The position numbers and the translations under genes were made by a program. The notes under the pieces were generated by a model. It did not search any database. It saw nothing but the letters and a program-made list of their open reading frames with translations, and was not told the origin of the DNA. From Hymenobacter sp. BT559 (GTDB lineage: Bacteria; Bacteroidota; Bacteroidia; Cytophagales; Hymenobacteraceae), in assembly GCF_017571525.1 (NCBI RefSeq), contig NZ_JAGETY010000008.1:124001-188000 (forward strand): a DNA stretch of 64,000 nt. The letters run 5' to 3'. Shown piece after piece: positions 8,039 to 17,892 of the stretch; the first letter of the stretch is position 1, and each line of letters opens with the position of its first letter.

Positions 8039-8138
8039 CACGGGCGGCGTGCTTGCAGTGCTTGCCTTGGCCGGGAAACTTGCGCAGAGCCCGGGGCGCG
8101 GAATAATAAATTCCGGCCGACTTTTGCGGCTCGTCATT

Positions 8139-11100
8139 TTGCCCCGCCCTCGCTTGTCTGCTAAAAAATATTTCCTGTTTTTACTGCTGCTGGCTGGCCC
8201 GCTGCTAGCCCCTGCCCAGCGCCGCCCCGCCGCCCGGCCCCTTGCCAAGCGGGCCGCCACCAGCCCCAAAAAAGTAGCTCCGCCCAAGAAGACCGTAGCC
8301 AGCGGCCAAGTGCCTGGCTTTTTGCGGTATATGCACTCGTCGTGGGTCGATAGCCTGATGCGCACGCTCACGCCCCGGCAGCGGGTGGCGCAGCTGTTTA
8401 TGGTGGCCGCTTACTCCAATCGTCCCGCCATTTACCAGGACTCTATCTCCACGCTGATAAAGAACTACGGTATCGGCGGGCTGATATTTTTCCAGGGCGG
8501 GCCGGTGCGACAGGCTCGGCTGCTCAACCGTTTTCAGCGCGAAAGCAAAGTGCCGCTGCTCGTGGCCATGGATGGCGAATGGGGTGCCGGCATGCGCCTC
8601 GACAGCATCCTGCGCTTCCCGTACCAGATGAGCCTGGGCGCGGTGCCCACCGCCGATTCGGCCCTCATCTACGACATGGGCCGCGAGGTGGCGCGGCAGT
8701 TCAAGCGCCTGGGTATGCAGGTCAACTTCGCGCCGGTGGTTGATGTCAATAACAACCCCGCCAACCCGGTTATCGGTTTCCGCTCGTGGGGCGAAAACCC
8801 GGCGGCCGTGTCGCGCCTCAGCCGCTTGTATATGAAGGGGATGCAGGATGCGGGCGTGCTGGCCGTAGCCAAGCACTTTCCCGGCCACGGCGACGTCGAT
8901 GCCGACTCGCACCTGGCCCTGCCGCTGGTGCGTGTAGACCGCGGCCGGCTCGACTCGCTCGAGCTGCCGCCTTTCAAAAGCATGATTGCCAATGGCATCG
9001 GCGGCATGATGGTGGCCCACCTCGACGTGCCGGCCCTCGACACAGCCCGCGGCCCTAGTACGCTTTCGAAGCCCACCGTGACCGGCCTGCTGCGCCAGCA
9101 GCTCGGCTTTAAAGGCGTGGTCTTTACCGATGCCATGAACATGGCGGGCGTGATGAAAGTGACGCCCACCGGCGAGGCCGAGGTGCGCGCCATCCTGGCT
9201 GGCAACGATATTCTGGAGTTTAGCAAAAACGTGCCGATAGCCCTCACCACCGTGCTGGCGGCCGTAGATAGCGGCCGCATCTCGCAGGCGCGCATCGACG
9301 AGAGCTGCCGCCGCGTGCTAGCCCTCAAGCAGTGGGCCGGCCTGCGCAAAGCCCAGCCGGTGCGCGAGCAAAATATCGTGGCCGACCTCAACCCCGCTCA
9401 CGCCCGCTACCTCAGCCACCGCCTCAGCGAGCACAGCATCACGCTGCTGCGCAACCAGGGCAATATGCTGCCCCTGCAGCGCCTCGATACCCTGCGGCTA
9501 GCCACGCTCGTGCTCGGCGGCAACCCTAGCGATACTACCGATTTTCAACAGGCCGTGGCCAGCTACGACGCCCAGGTCGCGCACTTTCATCTGCCCACCA
9601 CGCCTACTATGGATGAGCTGGAAGACATGCGAGCCAAGCTCTTTGGGTATGATATGGTGCTGGTGGCGCTGCAAGGGCTAGGGCGCCTGCCCGCCACGAG
9701 CTTCGGCATTGCGCCCGAGAGTCAGCTGCTGCTGCGCGAGCTCACCAAGCCCGGCCAGCGCGTCATTCTCAGCATCTTCGGCTCGGCCTACGCGGCAGCC
9801 AAGGTGCGCGACTTCGACCGGGCCAGCGCGGTGGTGATGGCCTACCAGGAAAGCGCCGACGCCCAGACCTTGGCCGCGCAGCTCATTTTTGGCGGCATCG
9901 GGGCGCGAGGCAAGCTGCCGGTGTCGGTGGCCAGTAATCTGCCCGCCGGCTTCGGCCTCAGCACCCGGCCCGGCCTGCGGCTAGCTTACGCCCACCCCGA
10001 AGATGCTGGCATGAGCCCCCGCCTGGAAGCGCGCGTGGATAGCATCATGGCCCAGGCGCTGGCGGCGGGTGCCACGCCGGGCGGGCAGGTACTTATTGCC
10101 CGGCGCGGGGTGGTGGTGCTGCGCAAAAGCTACGGCTACCAAGCCCAAACGGGCAGCGAACCTGTGCCCGTGTTGGCGGGACCTAGCGCCAGCGTAGCCT
10201 CGGCGGCCGGCAACTTTGGCAGCGAGCCGACCAGCGCCACAGCTAGCCAGCCCGGCCAGCTGCCAGCCAGTAACAAGGCGCTGGCGGCGCGCCCGGTTCA
10301 GAACACTGACGTGTACGACCTGGCTTCGCTCACGAAGGTGCTGGCCGCGACGCCGGCCCTGTTAAAGCTGCAAGAGCAAGGTAAATTCAGCCCCGACAGC
10401 ACGCTAGGGCAGTTCTTTCCCTTCCTGCGCAAGACGAATAAGGCCGGCTTGAAGATGCGCGATGTGCTCACCCACCAAGCCGGCCTGCCCGCCTGGATTC
10501 CGTTTTGGAAAGATTTTGCCAAGGCCGACGGCACGTTGCGCCGCCGCTGGTTTCGGGCAGACTCGTCGGCGCGCTTTCCGCTGCCGGTGGCGCGCGGGCT
10601 GTGGGGGCGCAAGAAGCTGCCAGCCTACCTCTACGAGCGCATTGGGGCCGCGCTGCTCAACGCCAAGCCCGGCTACGTGTACTCCGACTTGTCATTTTAC
10701 CTATACCCCGAGTTGGTGCAGCGCCGCACAGGGCAGCCGTTCGAGCAGTTTTTGGCGAAGCAGGTGTATCGGCCGCTAGGGTCGGGGCTGCACTTTCAGC
10801 CCTTGCACCACGCACCGCTCAGCCGCATTGCGCCCACTGAGTACGACTCGCTGTTTCGGCGCCAGTTGTTGCACGGCTACGTCGACGACGAGGGGGCGGC
10901 CCTGCTAGGGGGCATTTCGGGCCATGCGGGCCTGTTTGGCTCGGCTAATGATGTGGCCCAGCTAGCGCAGGCCTACGCCTGGGGCGGGCGCTACGGCGGC
11001 CAGCAGCTATTCAGCAAAGACATCCTGGCCGATTGGACGCGCCCGCAGTTTGCCGGCAACCGCCGTGCGCTGGCCTTCGACCGGCCCGCTAGCCCCCCGG

Positions 11101-11303
11101 TCGGCAACACCGCACCCGGGGCCTCGGCAAGCAGCTTTGGGCACTCGGGCTTCACGGGTACTTATTTCTGGGTCGACCCGGAGCAGGAGCTGGTAGTCGT
11201 GGTGCTCACCAATCGCCTCAACCCTTCGCGGCGCAACAATAAGCTGAGTGAGCTCAACGTGCGGACGCAGATTCAGCAGGTGGCGATTGAAGCGATACGG
11301 TAG
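8139..11303 (+). CDS. GH3 glycosidase fused to class C beta-lactamase-like serine hydrolase
   Basis: A protein of about 1050 aa with a signal peptide (FLFLLLLAGPLLAPAQ), so exported. The N-terminal half is a glycoside hydrolase family 3 domain of NagZ type: VPLLVAMDGEWG, KHFPGHGDVDADSHLALP (acid/base His) and GVVFTDAMNMAGVM (nucleophile Asp), followed by the GH3 C-terminal domain. A low-complexity Ala/Ser/Pro linker (about residues 685-725) leads into a serine hydrolase domain with SLTK (SxxK), YSD in place of YxN, and GHSGFTGT. NagZ-type enzymes remove terminal GlcNAc from muropeptides, so a joint role in peptidoglycan turnover is plausible. The start is uncertain: TTG 8139 or TTG 8154; no ATG lies between the tail of the previous gene and the signal peptide. 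Confidence 0.88.
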   Translation: MPRPRLSAKKYFLFLLLLAGPLLAPAQRRPAARPLAKRAATSPKKVAPPKKTVASGQVPGFLRYMHSSWVDSLMRTLTPRQRVAQLFMVAAYSNRPAIYQDSISTLIKNYGIGGLIFFQGGPVRQARLLNRFQRESKVPLLVAMDGEWGAGMRLDSILRFPYQMSLGAVPTADSALIYDMGREVARQFKRLGMQVNFAPVVDVNNNPANPVIGFRSWGENPAAVSRLSRLYMKGMQDAGVLAVAKHFPGHGDVDADSHLALPLVRVDRGRLDSLELPPFKSMIANGIGGMMVAHLDVPALDTARGPSTLSKPTVTGLLRQQLGFKGVVFTDAMNMAGVMKVTPTGEAEVRAILAGNDILEFSKNVPIALTTVLAAVDSGRISQARIDESCRRVLALKQWAGLRKAQPVREQNIVADLNPAHARYLSHRLSEHSITLLRNQGNMLPLQRLDTLRLATLVLGGNPSDTTDFQQAVASYDAQVAHFHLPTTPTMDELEDMRAKLFGYDMVLVALQGLGRLPATSFGIAPESQLLLRELTKPGQRVILSIFGSAYAAAKVRDFDRASAVVMAYQESADAQTLAAQLIFGGIGARGKLPVSVASNLPAGFGLSTRPGLRLAYAHPEDAGMSPRLEARVDSIMAQALAAGATPGGQVLIARRGVVVLRKSYGYQAQTGSEPVPVLAGPSASVASAAGNFGSEPTSATASQPGQLPASNKALAARPVQNTDVYDLASLTKVLAATPALLKLQEQGKFSPDSTLGQFFPFLRKTNKAGLKMRDVLTHQAGLPAWIPFWKDFAKADGTLRRRWFRADSSARFPLPVARGLWGRKKLPAYLYERIGAALLNAKPGYVYSDLSFYLYPELVQRRTGQPFEQFLAKQVYRPLGSGLHFQPLHHAPLSRIAPTEYDSLFRRQLLHGYVDDEGAALLGGISGHAGLFGSANDVAQLAQAYAWGGRYGGQQLFSKDILADWTRPQFAGNRRALAFDRPASPPVGNTAPGASASSFGHSGFTGTYFWVDPEQELVVVVLTNRLNPSRRNNKLSELNVRTQIQQVAIEAIR

Positions 11304-11505
11304 AGTTTGTAGAAATAATGTTTAGCGTTTGGGACTTTACGACAGCAGGTTTATGCAGCAAGCCAAATTAAAAGGCATGGCTGATACTACAGTACAGCAA
11401 CTTTTTTGAACGCAGAAACAGACTTTAACAGCTTGTCTATCAAAAAAGCTTTTACCGTGATAAGCGAGTATTTTTCGGAAGTGCCGACAATAGTAGGCTC
11501 CCACC

Positions 11506-12201
11506 ATGCGCAAAATTCTTCTCCTGAGCGCAGTAAGCGCAGCTTACAGCTTGGTTTTCACAAGCTGTGACAAGTCCAATATGCCGGGGCCGGTCTATCA
11601 GCTTACGGCTGAAGAAAAGGCCTGGCAAGGCTACCAGCAAGGGCAGCAACTACGCTTTAGCCGCGCAGGCAGTTCGCAGGTGCGTACTTATCTTATTGTC
11701 GAGGTCGATGACCGATTGGAAGAGCAGTATCAATCGGTTTGGATAACACCCGTTCAGGGGAAACTGCCGAGGTATCAGCATATCACGGTTAAAGGGTACC
11801 GCACCGACTCAGTAATTTATACTCCAGTTGGCTTTGCCAACCCGCGCGATTCAGCCCGGGCAGTTGACACCTTCTTAGACCTGCAGAAATACATGCCTAG
11901 AGCCGACCCCTCGACTACAATATTGCTTTCAGAAGTTGGCTGGGACCATTGGTTTATTGGTAATCCCCAGTTGCAAGCTGTAACTACAAACCAGCCACTG
12001 TCGGTTAGCGGAAATGTTGAATTACTTCCCTCAATCACCTTGGGAGGTATTTCCTATGGGCCAACCTTAAGAATCAAGCGGGCTTATGTAGTATATCCGG
12101 CTCCACGCCAGCGAATTATTAGCCAGATTTGGTATGCTAAGGGAGTAGGAGTGGTAGGCTATGAAGAACTAGGGACAGGTTTGTGGTATCGGTTACGTTA
12201 G
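11506..12201 (+). CDS. Lipoprotein of unknown function in a low-GC patch
   Basis: A 231-aa protein with a lipoprotein signal: MRKILLLSAVSAAYSLVFTSC, cleavage before Cys 21. No recognised domain; the mature part looks beta-rich and resembles uncharacterised outer-membrane lipoproteins. Base composition differs from neighbours: from about 11304 to 12200 the DNA is near 45 percent GC by eye (26 of 60 in a counted line) against roughly 65 percent nearby, and A/T-ending codons are common. The upstream 200 bp is also AT-rich and holds no other gene. Recent acquisition is possible. Confidence 0.7.
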   Translation: MRKILLLSAVSAAYSLVFTSCDKSNMPGPVYQLTAEEKAWQGYQQGQQLRFSRAGSSQVRTYLIVEVDDRLEEQYQSVWITPVQGKLPRYQHITVKGYRTDSVIYTPVGFANPRDSARAVDTFLDLQKYMPRADPSTTILLSEVGWDHWFIGNPQLQAVTTNQPLSVSGNVELLPSITLGGISYGPTLRIKRAYVVYPAPRQRIISQIWYAKGVGVVGYEELGTGLWYRLR

Positions 12202-12270
12202 ACGTCGAAATGGGCGCGTATCTTGTGCTTTCAGCCTTTAATCTTCTAGGTTTCCCACCCTGCCCCGAAT

Positions 12271-13902
12271 ATGCTCGGACTCATGATGCACCAGCCCCTG
12301 CGCATTGCGGGGCTTATCGAACACGCGGCCAAGTGGCACGGCACCACCGAAATCGTGTCGCGCCTGCCCGAGGGTGGCCCGCTGCACCGCTACACCTACG
12401 CCGAGGCCCACGGCCGGGCCAAGCAGCTGGCCAATGCCCTTACCCGACTGGGCGTCCAAAATGGTGACCGCGTGGGCACGCTGGCCTGGAACACGCACCG
12501 GCACCTGGAGCTGTACTATGGTATTTCGGGCATCGCGGCGGTGTGCCATACCATCAACCCAAGGCTGTTTTTCGAGCAGTTGGTGTATATCATCAACCAC
12601 GCCCAGGACCGGCTGCTGTTCTTCGACCTTACCTTTTTGCCCCTGGTTACCAAGCTGGCGCCGCACTGCCCCACGGTCGAGAAATGGATACTGCTGGCGG
12701 GCGACGAGCACCTGCCGGCCGAGTTGGCCCTACCGGGCCTAGCCAGCTACGAAAGCCTGCTGGCCGCCGAAAGCGCCGAGTTTGAGTGGCCGGTGTTTGA
12801 TGAAAACACGGCCTCCTCGCTCTGCTACACCTCGGGCACCACCGACGAGCCCAAGGGAGTGCTTTACTCGCACCGCTCCACGCTGCTGCATAGCTACGCC
12901 GCCTCGCTGCCCGACTGCTTCAACTGCGGCGCCCGCGACGTGATTTTGCCCGTCGTGCCCATGTTTCACGTCAATGCCTGGGGCGTGCCCTACATGGCCC
13001 CGCTCAACGGCTGCAAGCTGGTGCTGCCCGGCCCGGCGCTCGATGCGGCCAGCCTCTACGAGCTATTTGAAAGTGAAAAGGTTACGTTTTCGGCCGGCGT
13101 GCCCACCATCTGGTTTGGGCTCCTGACCTATATGCGCGAGGGCCACCGCCAATTCTCCACACTGCGCAAAATGATAGTGGGTGGCGCCTCGTGCCCACCG
13201 GCCCTGCTGCGTGCCTTTGGCGAAGAGCTAGGGGTCGAAATTCGCCACGCCTGGGGCATGAGCGAAACCTCGCCGCTTGGCACCGTGAGCACCCTCAAGG
13301 CCAGCCAGCTGGAGCTACCCGAAGAGGCACAGTTCTTCTTGAAAATCAAGCAGGGCCGTGCCATTTTTGGCATCGACATGGAAATTGTGGATGGCGAAGG
13401 CCAGCCCTTGCCGCACGATGGCGTGGCCTTCGGCGACCTGCTGGTGCGCGGGCCGTTTGTGGTGAGCGACTATTTTAAGGGGGCTAGCCCCGGCCAGCTC
13501 ACGGCCGATGGCTGGTTTCGCACTGGCGACGTGGCTACCATCGACCCCGATGGCTTCATGAACATTACCGACCGCTCGAAGGATGTGATAAAATCGGGTG
13601 GCGAGTGGATTTCGAGCATCGACCTCGAAAACCTGGCCGTGGCCCATCCCAGCATCTCCGAGGCGGCCGTTATTGGTGTGCCGCACCCCAAGTGGAGCGA
13701 GCGCCCGCTTTTGATAGCCGTGCGCAAGCCCGGCCACGACCTCAGCGCCGAAGAGCTGCTGGCCTTTCTCGATGGCAAAATCGCGCCCTGGTGGCGCCCC
13801 GATGCCGTTGAATTTGTGGATAGCCTACCTCACACGGCCACTGGCAAATTGCTTAAGACGCAGCTCCGCAAAGACTTTGCGGGCTACGAGTTAAAAAAAT
13901 GA
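12271..13902 (+). CDS. Fatty-acid acyl-CoA synthetase (AMP-forming)
   Basis: A 543-aa member of the ANL adenylating superfamily, close in layout to medium/long-chain acyl-CoA synthetases such as AlkK. It activates a fatty acid to acyl-adenylate and then acyl-CoA. Motifs: P-loop-like [16 protein letters not shown] (about residue 190), [56 protein letters not shown] and the C-terminal catalytic Lys in [12 protein letters not shown]. Length is normal for the family. Its stop codon overlaps the start of the SGNH hydrolase gene (ATGA), indicating translational coupling. Confidence 0.92.
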   Translation: MLGLMMHQPLRIAGLIEHAAKWHGTTEIVSRLPEGGPLHRYTYAEAHGRAKQLANALTRLGVQNGDRVGTLAWNTHRHLELYYGISGIAAVCHTINPRLFFEQLVYIINHAQDRLLFFDLTFLPLVTKLAPHCPTVEKWILLAGDEHLPAELALPGLASYESLLAAESAEFEWPVFDENTASSLCYTSGTTDEPKGVLYSHRSTLLHSYAASLPDCFNCGARDVILPVVPMFHVNAWGVPYMAPLNGCKLVLPGPALDAASLYELFESEKVTFSAGVPTIWFGLLTYMREGHRQFSTLRKMIVGGASCPPALLRAFGEELGVEIRHAWGMSETSPLGTVSTLKASQLELPEEAQFFLKIKQGRAIFGIDMEIVDGEGQPLPHDGVAFGDLLVRGPFVVSDYFKGASPGQLTADGWFRTGDVATIDPDGFMNITDRSKDVIKSGGEWISSIDLENLAVAHPSISEAAVIGVPHPKWSERPLLIAVRKPGHDLSAEELLAFLDGKIAPWWRPDAVEFVDSLPHTATGKLLKTQLRKDFAGYELKK

Positions 13903-14618
13903 TACGCATGAAGAAGTTTTTGCTAGCCCTGCTGGCTTGCAGCGCTGGGGCACTGACGGCCACGGCGCAGGCCCCCGCCGACCGCGATGGCCTGCTGCGC
14001 TACGCCGCTGCCAACCGTGCCATGCCTGCCCCGCAGGCGAGCCGGCCGCGCGTAGTGCTGCTAGGCAATTCGATAACCGATAGCTGGCCGAAAGCCGACT
14101 CGGCGTTTTTTGCCGGCAGCCGCTACGAGCTCGTGGGGCGCGGCATCAGCGGGCAAACGTCGCCCCAGATGCTAGTGCGCTTCCGGCAGGATGTGCTCGA
14201 TTTGCACCCGGCCGTGGTAGTTATGCTGGCGGGCATCAATGACATTGCCCAAAATACCGGACCCTACGACCCGGCTGCCACGCTCAACAATATCAAGTCG
14301 ATGACCGAGCTGGCGCAGGCGCACGGCATTCGGGTGGTGCTGTGCTCGGTGCTGCCGGCCTATGACTTTCCGTGGCGCAAGGGGCTAGCGCCGGCTCCCA
14401 AAATAGTGGCCCTCAACCAGCAGCTGCAAGCCTATGCCGCCGAGCGCAAGTGCACCTACCTCGACTACCATGCGGCAATGGCCGACAGCCGGCAGGGCCT
14501 GCCCCCGGCGCTCGCCAAAGACGAAGTACACCCTACGTTGGCTGGCTACCGGGTGATGGAGCCGCTGCTGGAGCAGGCCGTGGCTACTGCACTGCGGCAT
14601 AAAGCACCTAAATTTTAG
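13899..14618 (+). CDS. Secreted SGNH/GDSL hydrolase
   Basis: A 239-aa protein with an N-terminal signal peptide (KKFLLALLACSAGALTATAQA). The four SGNH blocks are intact: block I VVLLGNSITDSW with nucleophile Ser, block II GRGISGQTS, block III MLAGINDIAQN, and block V DEVHPTLAGY with Asp and His. Such enzymes act as esterases, lipases or sugar deacetylases; the substrate is unknown. The start at 13899 overlaps the acyl-CoA synthetase stop (ATGA); ATG 13908 is an alternative. The coupling suggests release of a fatty acid outside the membrane followed by activation inside, which is only an inference. A strong hairpin follows at 14641. Confidence 0.88.
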   Translation: MIRMKKFLLALLACSAGALTATAQAPADRDGLLRYAAANRAMPAPQASRPRVVLLGNSITDSWPKADSAFFAGSRYELVGRGISGQTSPQMLVRFRQDVLDLHPAVVVMLAGINDIAQNTGPYDPAATLNNIKSMTELAQAHGIRVVLCSVLPAYDFPWRKGLAPAPKIVALNQQLQAYAAERKCTYLDYHAAMADSRQGLPPALAKDEVHPTLAGYRVMEPLLEQAVATALRHKAPKF

Positions 14619-14640
14619 CGAGTAGAACCTGCCAGAAAGC

Positions 14641-14677
14641 ACAACGCCCCGCCGACACAGTGTCGGCGGGGCGTTGT
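14641..14677. terminator. Bidirectional terminator hairpin
   Basis: A perfect inverted repeat of 17 bp with a 3-nt loop: 14641-14657 pairs with 14661-14677. It lies between the convergent SGNH hydrolase and DUF2723 genes and can serve both. Confidence 0.75.
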
Positions 14678-14694
14678 CGTAATACTAGGCTGGC

Positions 14695-17688
14695 TTACTG
14701 GCCTTGCTGCTGCAAGTAGGGGGCTAGCACTTCATAGGCCTTCTTGGCCCGGGCCTCGTCTTTGACCTGCGCGGCGGCCTGGTACACGCTCTGCAGCGTG
14801 AGCAGGTAGGCGCGCTGGGCATCGTCGAAGAGGGCGCCGTCGTGGGTCTGGTAGTAGCTCAGGGTGTTGATGCTGCGCGTGGTGAGCTTGTCCAGGATGG
14901 CGTTGGCGCGGTCCTTTTCGCCCACGGCGTAGAGCACCGGCACCAGCTGCGGGGTGTAGAAGTCGAACGGCACGGCCGCGTCGGGCATCACGTCGAGACA
15001 CTTGTCGGCTACTTCCTTGGCTTTGGCCAGGTCGCCGCTGGCGGCGTAGGCATTGGCGAGGCGGGCAAACTTGTCGCGGTAGTTGGCCGGGAAACGCAGG
15101 TTGTTCTCGTCGTAGAATACGTTGGCGTTGTTCAGGCCGCGGTAGCTGAATTTGTGCATCAGCTCATCGTAGCAGATGGATTTCTCCACGTAGCCTTCGT
15201 CGCCGCGCCGGTCGTAGTTCGGGTCGCGCAGCGGCAGCAGGCGGTAGGCCATGCCTTCGAGCTGGAAATACGGCTGCAGGTTCATGTAGTCGCTAGGGGC
15301 CACCGTGGAGCTGAAGTAGATGGGGCGCTTCCAGTTGTTGGTCGCAATCATGTCCAGAATCACCAGGTTTTTCTTCTCGATGGCACGCTTGCCCATGCTC
15401 CATTCCATGTGGCTGACCAGTTGGTTCTGACGGTCTTTCGGGATGATGCCCAGCGCTTTCACGGCCGCCGTATCCACGTTCAGGAAGAACTTGGGCGTGG
15501 GGAAGGTCATCGTGGAGTAGTTGCCCTCGGTGTACTTGAGCAGGGGGCTGCCCTGGCCTACCAGGCTGATAAACTGCTTGAGGTCAAGGCTATCTACGGC
15601 CGGATTGGGCGAGAAGGGCAGCATGTCGTTGTTGCCTTGCACGTAGGTCGCGTCGCTCATCGCGATGGGCAAGCCCTCCGACTTATAGGCCCGGCGCTTC
15701 ATCTGCTGGATGTACCAGTCGGTGTTCAGGTACGAAAGCACCGCCACGCGCACATCGGTGCGGAAGCCTTCCACCTCCTGGGCGTACCAGAGCGGGAAGG
15801 TATCGTTATCGCCGTTGGTGAACAGGATGGCGTTCGGGGCGCACGAGTTGAGCAGGTTCTTGGCCGAGTCGACCGAGTTGTAGCGGCCCGAGCGGTTGTG
15901 GTCGTTCCAGCCCTGGGCGAGCAGGATGGTGGGCGAAATAAGCCCTAGCAGAATGGCCACGCTGGCGCGGGCATTTTCCGCCTTAAGTGCGGCGGCTAGC
16001 AGCTGGCCCAGGCCAATGACCCCAAGTCCAATCCAGATGGCGTAGGCAAACGTGGCGCCGCAGAACGTGTAGTCGCGCTCGCGCGGCTCGATGGGCGGCT
16101 GGTTCAGGTACACCACAATGGCAATACCGGTGAACAGGAACAGCAGACCCACAATCAGGGCGTCGTGCCCGCGCCGGCGAATCTGCACAAACAAGCCAAT
16201 GAGGCCCAGAATGAGCGGAATCGCGTAGAAGTTATTGTGCGCAAAGCTCTTGCCGATGCGGTCGGGTAGGGCCGAGGCGGCCGGGCTGAAGGGCGTGAGC
16301 GTGCCCGACTGCTGAATGTCGGACTCGCGCCCCACGTAGTTCCAGAAGAAGTAGCGCCAGAACATGTGCCCAATCTGGTAGCGGAACAGGAAGCCCAGGT
16401 TCTGGCCCATCGTGGGCTTCACCCCTTCCTGCAAGTCGGGCACCCACTTCTTATACTCCTGAATGTGGTTGGGGTCGTAGCTGTAGAGGCGCGGCAGCAG
16501 CATCTTATCGGCGTCGGCGTAGCCGGGCTCCTGGGCGCGGGGCAGAATCTCGACGTACTTACCATTTTCGCGCTTGTAGCGCGGGGCGCCTTCCTCGTAG
16601 TGGTCGGGCTGGGCGTTGAACTGCGGGCCGTAGAGCAGCGGACGCGAGCCGTACTGCTCACGCTTGAGGTAGCTCACGAAGCTCAGTACATCCTCGGGGT
16701 CGTTTTCGTTGATGGTGGGGTGAAACGACGAGCGGATGGGCACAATCAGGTAGGTCGAGTACCCGATGAGGATGAACGTGAAGCACAGCATAGCCGTGTT
16801 CAGGAGCTGGCTGCGGCGCTGGTACGAGAGGCGGAAGCCAAACCAAATCAGGCCGACAAACAGCAGCAGGAAGATAATCAGGCCCGAGTCGAACGGCAGG
16901 CCCAGGTTATTAACGAAGAACACCTCAAACCAGCCCGCTAGGGTCGGCAGGCCGGGAATAATACCCACCAGCACCGAACCCACGATAATGAGGCTGACAA
17001 CCAGCGTGATAATGCCGCCCACCATATTGGGATTCTTCGAGCGGCGGTAGTAGTAGATGAATGCCAGGGCCGGCACGGCCAGCAAGTTGAGCAAGTGCAC
17101 CCCGATGCTGAGGCCGATAACGTAAGCGATGAGGATGAGCCACTTATCCGAGTCGGGGTCGCTGGCATGCTCTTCCCACTTCATCATAATCCAGACTACG
17201 GCGGCGGTGCAGAGGCTCGACATAGCGTACACTTCGCTTTCCTCGGCGTTGAACCAGAACGAGTCGGAGAAGGCGAACGAGAGCGCGCCTACTACGCCCG
17301 CACCCAGAATGAGCAGCGTTTGGAAGCTGGTCGGCTCGGGCGTTTCGGTTTCAAACTCGTTGCGGGCCACCAGCAGCTTGCGGCCCATGCGGGTGATAAT
17401 CCAGAACAGAAACAGCACGGTAAATGAGCTGCTCAGGGCCGACAAAGCATTCACCAGCACTGGCACTTTGGTAGTGTCACCGAAGCTGAAAAGTGACATC
17501 AAGCGGCCCAGAATCAGGAACGTAGGCGCCCCCGGGGGGTGGGGCACCAGCAGCTTGTAGGCGCAGGCCGTAAACTCGCCGCAGTCCCAGAACGGGGCGG
17601 TGGGCTCGAGCGTGAGCAGGAAGACGACGGTAGCGATGGCAAACACCACCCAGCCGACTATGTTGTTCAACCGTTGAAAAGAACGCAT
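14695..17688 (-). CDS. DUF2723 multi-pass membrane protein (glycosyltransferase-like)
   Basis: A 997-aa protein of the Bacteroidetes DUF2723 family. The N-terminal two thirds carries many transmembrane helices; the early loop FLLTLEPTAPFWDCGEFTA and HPPGAPTFLILGR are the family signature and recall the first periplasmic loop of protein O-mannosyltransferases (GT-C fold). The C-terminal third is hydrophilic and helical, with TPR-like stretches (LAKAKEVADKCLDVMPDAA). A role in transferring sugars from a lipid carrier to proteins or glycans is inferred from the fold, not shown. The frame extends to 17805, but MRSFQRLNNIVGW at 17688 directly precedes the first membrane helix. Confidence 0.85.
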   Translation of the reverse strand: MRSFQRLNNIVGWVVFAIATVVFLLTLEPTAPFWDCGEFTACAYKLLVPHPPGAPTFLILGRLMSLFSFGDTTKVPVLVNALSALSSSFTVLFLFWIITRMGRKLLVARNEFETETPEPTSFQTLLILGAGVVGALSFAFSDSFWFNAEESEVYAMSSLCTAAVVWIMMKWEEHASDPDSDKWLILIAYVIGLSIGVHLLNLLAVPALAFIYYYRRSKNPNMVGGIITLVVSLIIVGSVLVGIIPGLPTLAGWFEVFFVNNLGLPFDSGLIIFLLLFVGLIWFGFRLSYQRRSQLLNTAMLCFTFILIGYSTYLIVPIRSSFHPTINENDPEDVLSFVSYLKREQYGSRPLLYGPQFNAQPDHYEEGAPRYKRENGKYVEILPRAQEPGYADADKMLLPRLYSYDPNHIQEYKKWVPDLQEGVKPTMGQNLGFLFRYQIGHMFWRYFFWNYVGRESDIQQSGTLTPFSPAASALPDRIGKSFAHNNFYAIPLILGLIGLFVQIRRRGHDALIVGLLFLFTGIAIVVYLNQPPIEPRERDYTFCGATFAYAIWIGLGVIGLGQLLAAALKAENARASVAILLGLISPTILLAQGWNDHNRSGRYNSVDSAKNLLNSCAPNAILFTNGDNDTFPLWYAQEVEGFRTDVRVAVLSYLNTDWYIQQMKRRAYKSEGLPIAMSDATYVQGNNDMLPFSPNPAVDSLDLKQFISLVGQGSPLLKYTEGNYSTMTFPTPKFFLNVDTAAVKALGIIPKDRQNQLVSHMEWSMGKRAIEKKNLVILDMIATNNWKRPIYFSSTVAPSDYMNLQPYFQLEGMAYRLLPLRDPNYDRRGDEGYVEKSICYDELMHKFSYRGLNNANVFYDENNLRFPANYRDKFARLANAYAASGDLAKAKEVADKCLDVMPDAAVPFDFYTPQLVPVLYAVGEKDRANAILDKLTTRSINTLSYYQTHDGALFDDAQRAYLLTLQSVYQAAAQVKDEARAKKAYEVLAPYLQQQGQ

Positions 17689-17843
17689 ACGGGGCAAAAA
17701 AAGCCGGCCGCGGCTGCTAAAAGCAGCCACTGCCCAGCCAGAGGAAAATTCCGGTATAGCTAAACTGTTGCCACTTGGCAACAAGCCCCCAAAAGTAGGC
17801 AACAACCGGCGAGGGTTGCGTCGAGGCTCAGCTAGGGACTAAA

Positions 17844-17873
17844 AAAAGCCGCTCCTGAGTAGAAGCGGCTTTT
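17844..17873 (-). terminator. Terminator of the T9SS-domain gene
   Basis: Stem of 10 bp: 17844-17853 pairs with 17864-17873, ending in T on the minus strand. It is 20 bp past the stop of the gene at 17893. Confidence 0.75.
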
Positions 17874-17892
17874 AAAGTATAGCGGAGAATAC

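Noticed and set aside
14842..15948. 368-codon plus-strand ORF opposite the DUF2723 gene
   Set aside because: It is an antisense shadow in GC-rich DNA; its protein is low-complexity Val/Gly/His-rich and matches no family, whereas the minus-strand gene is clear.
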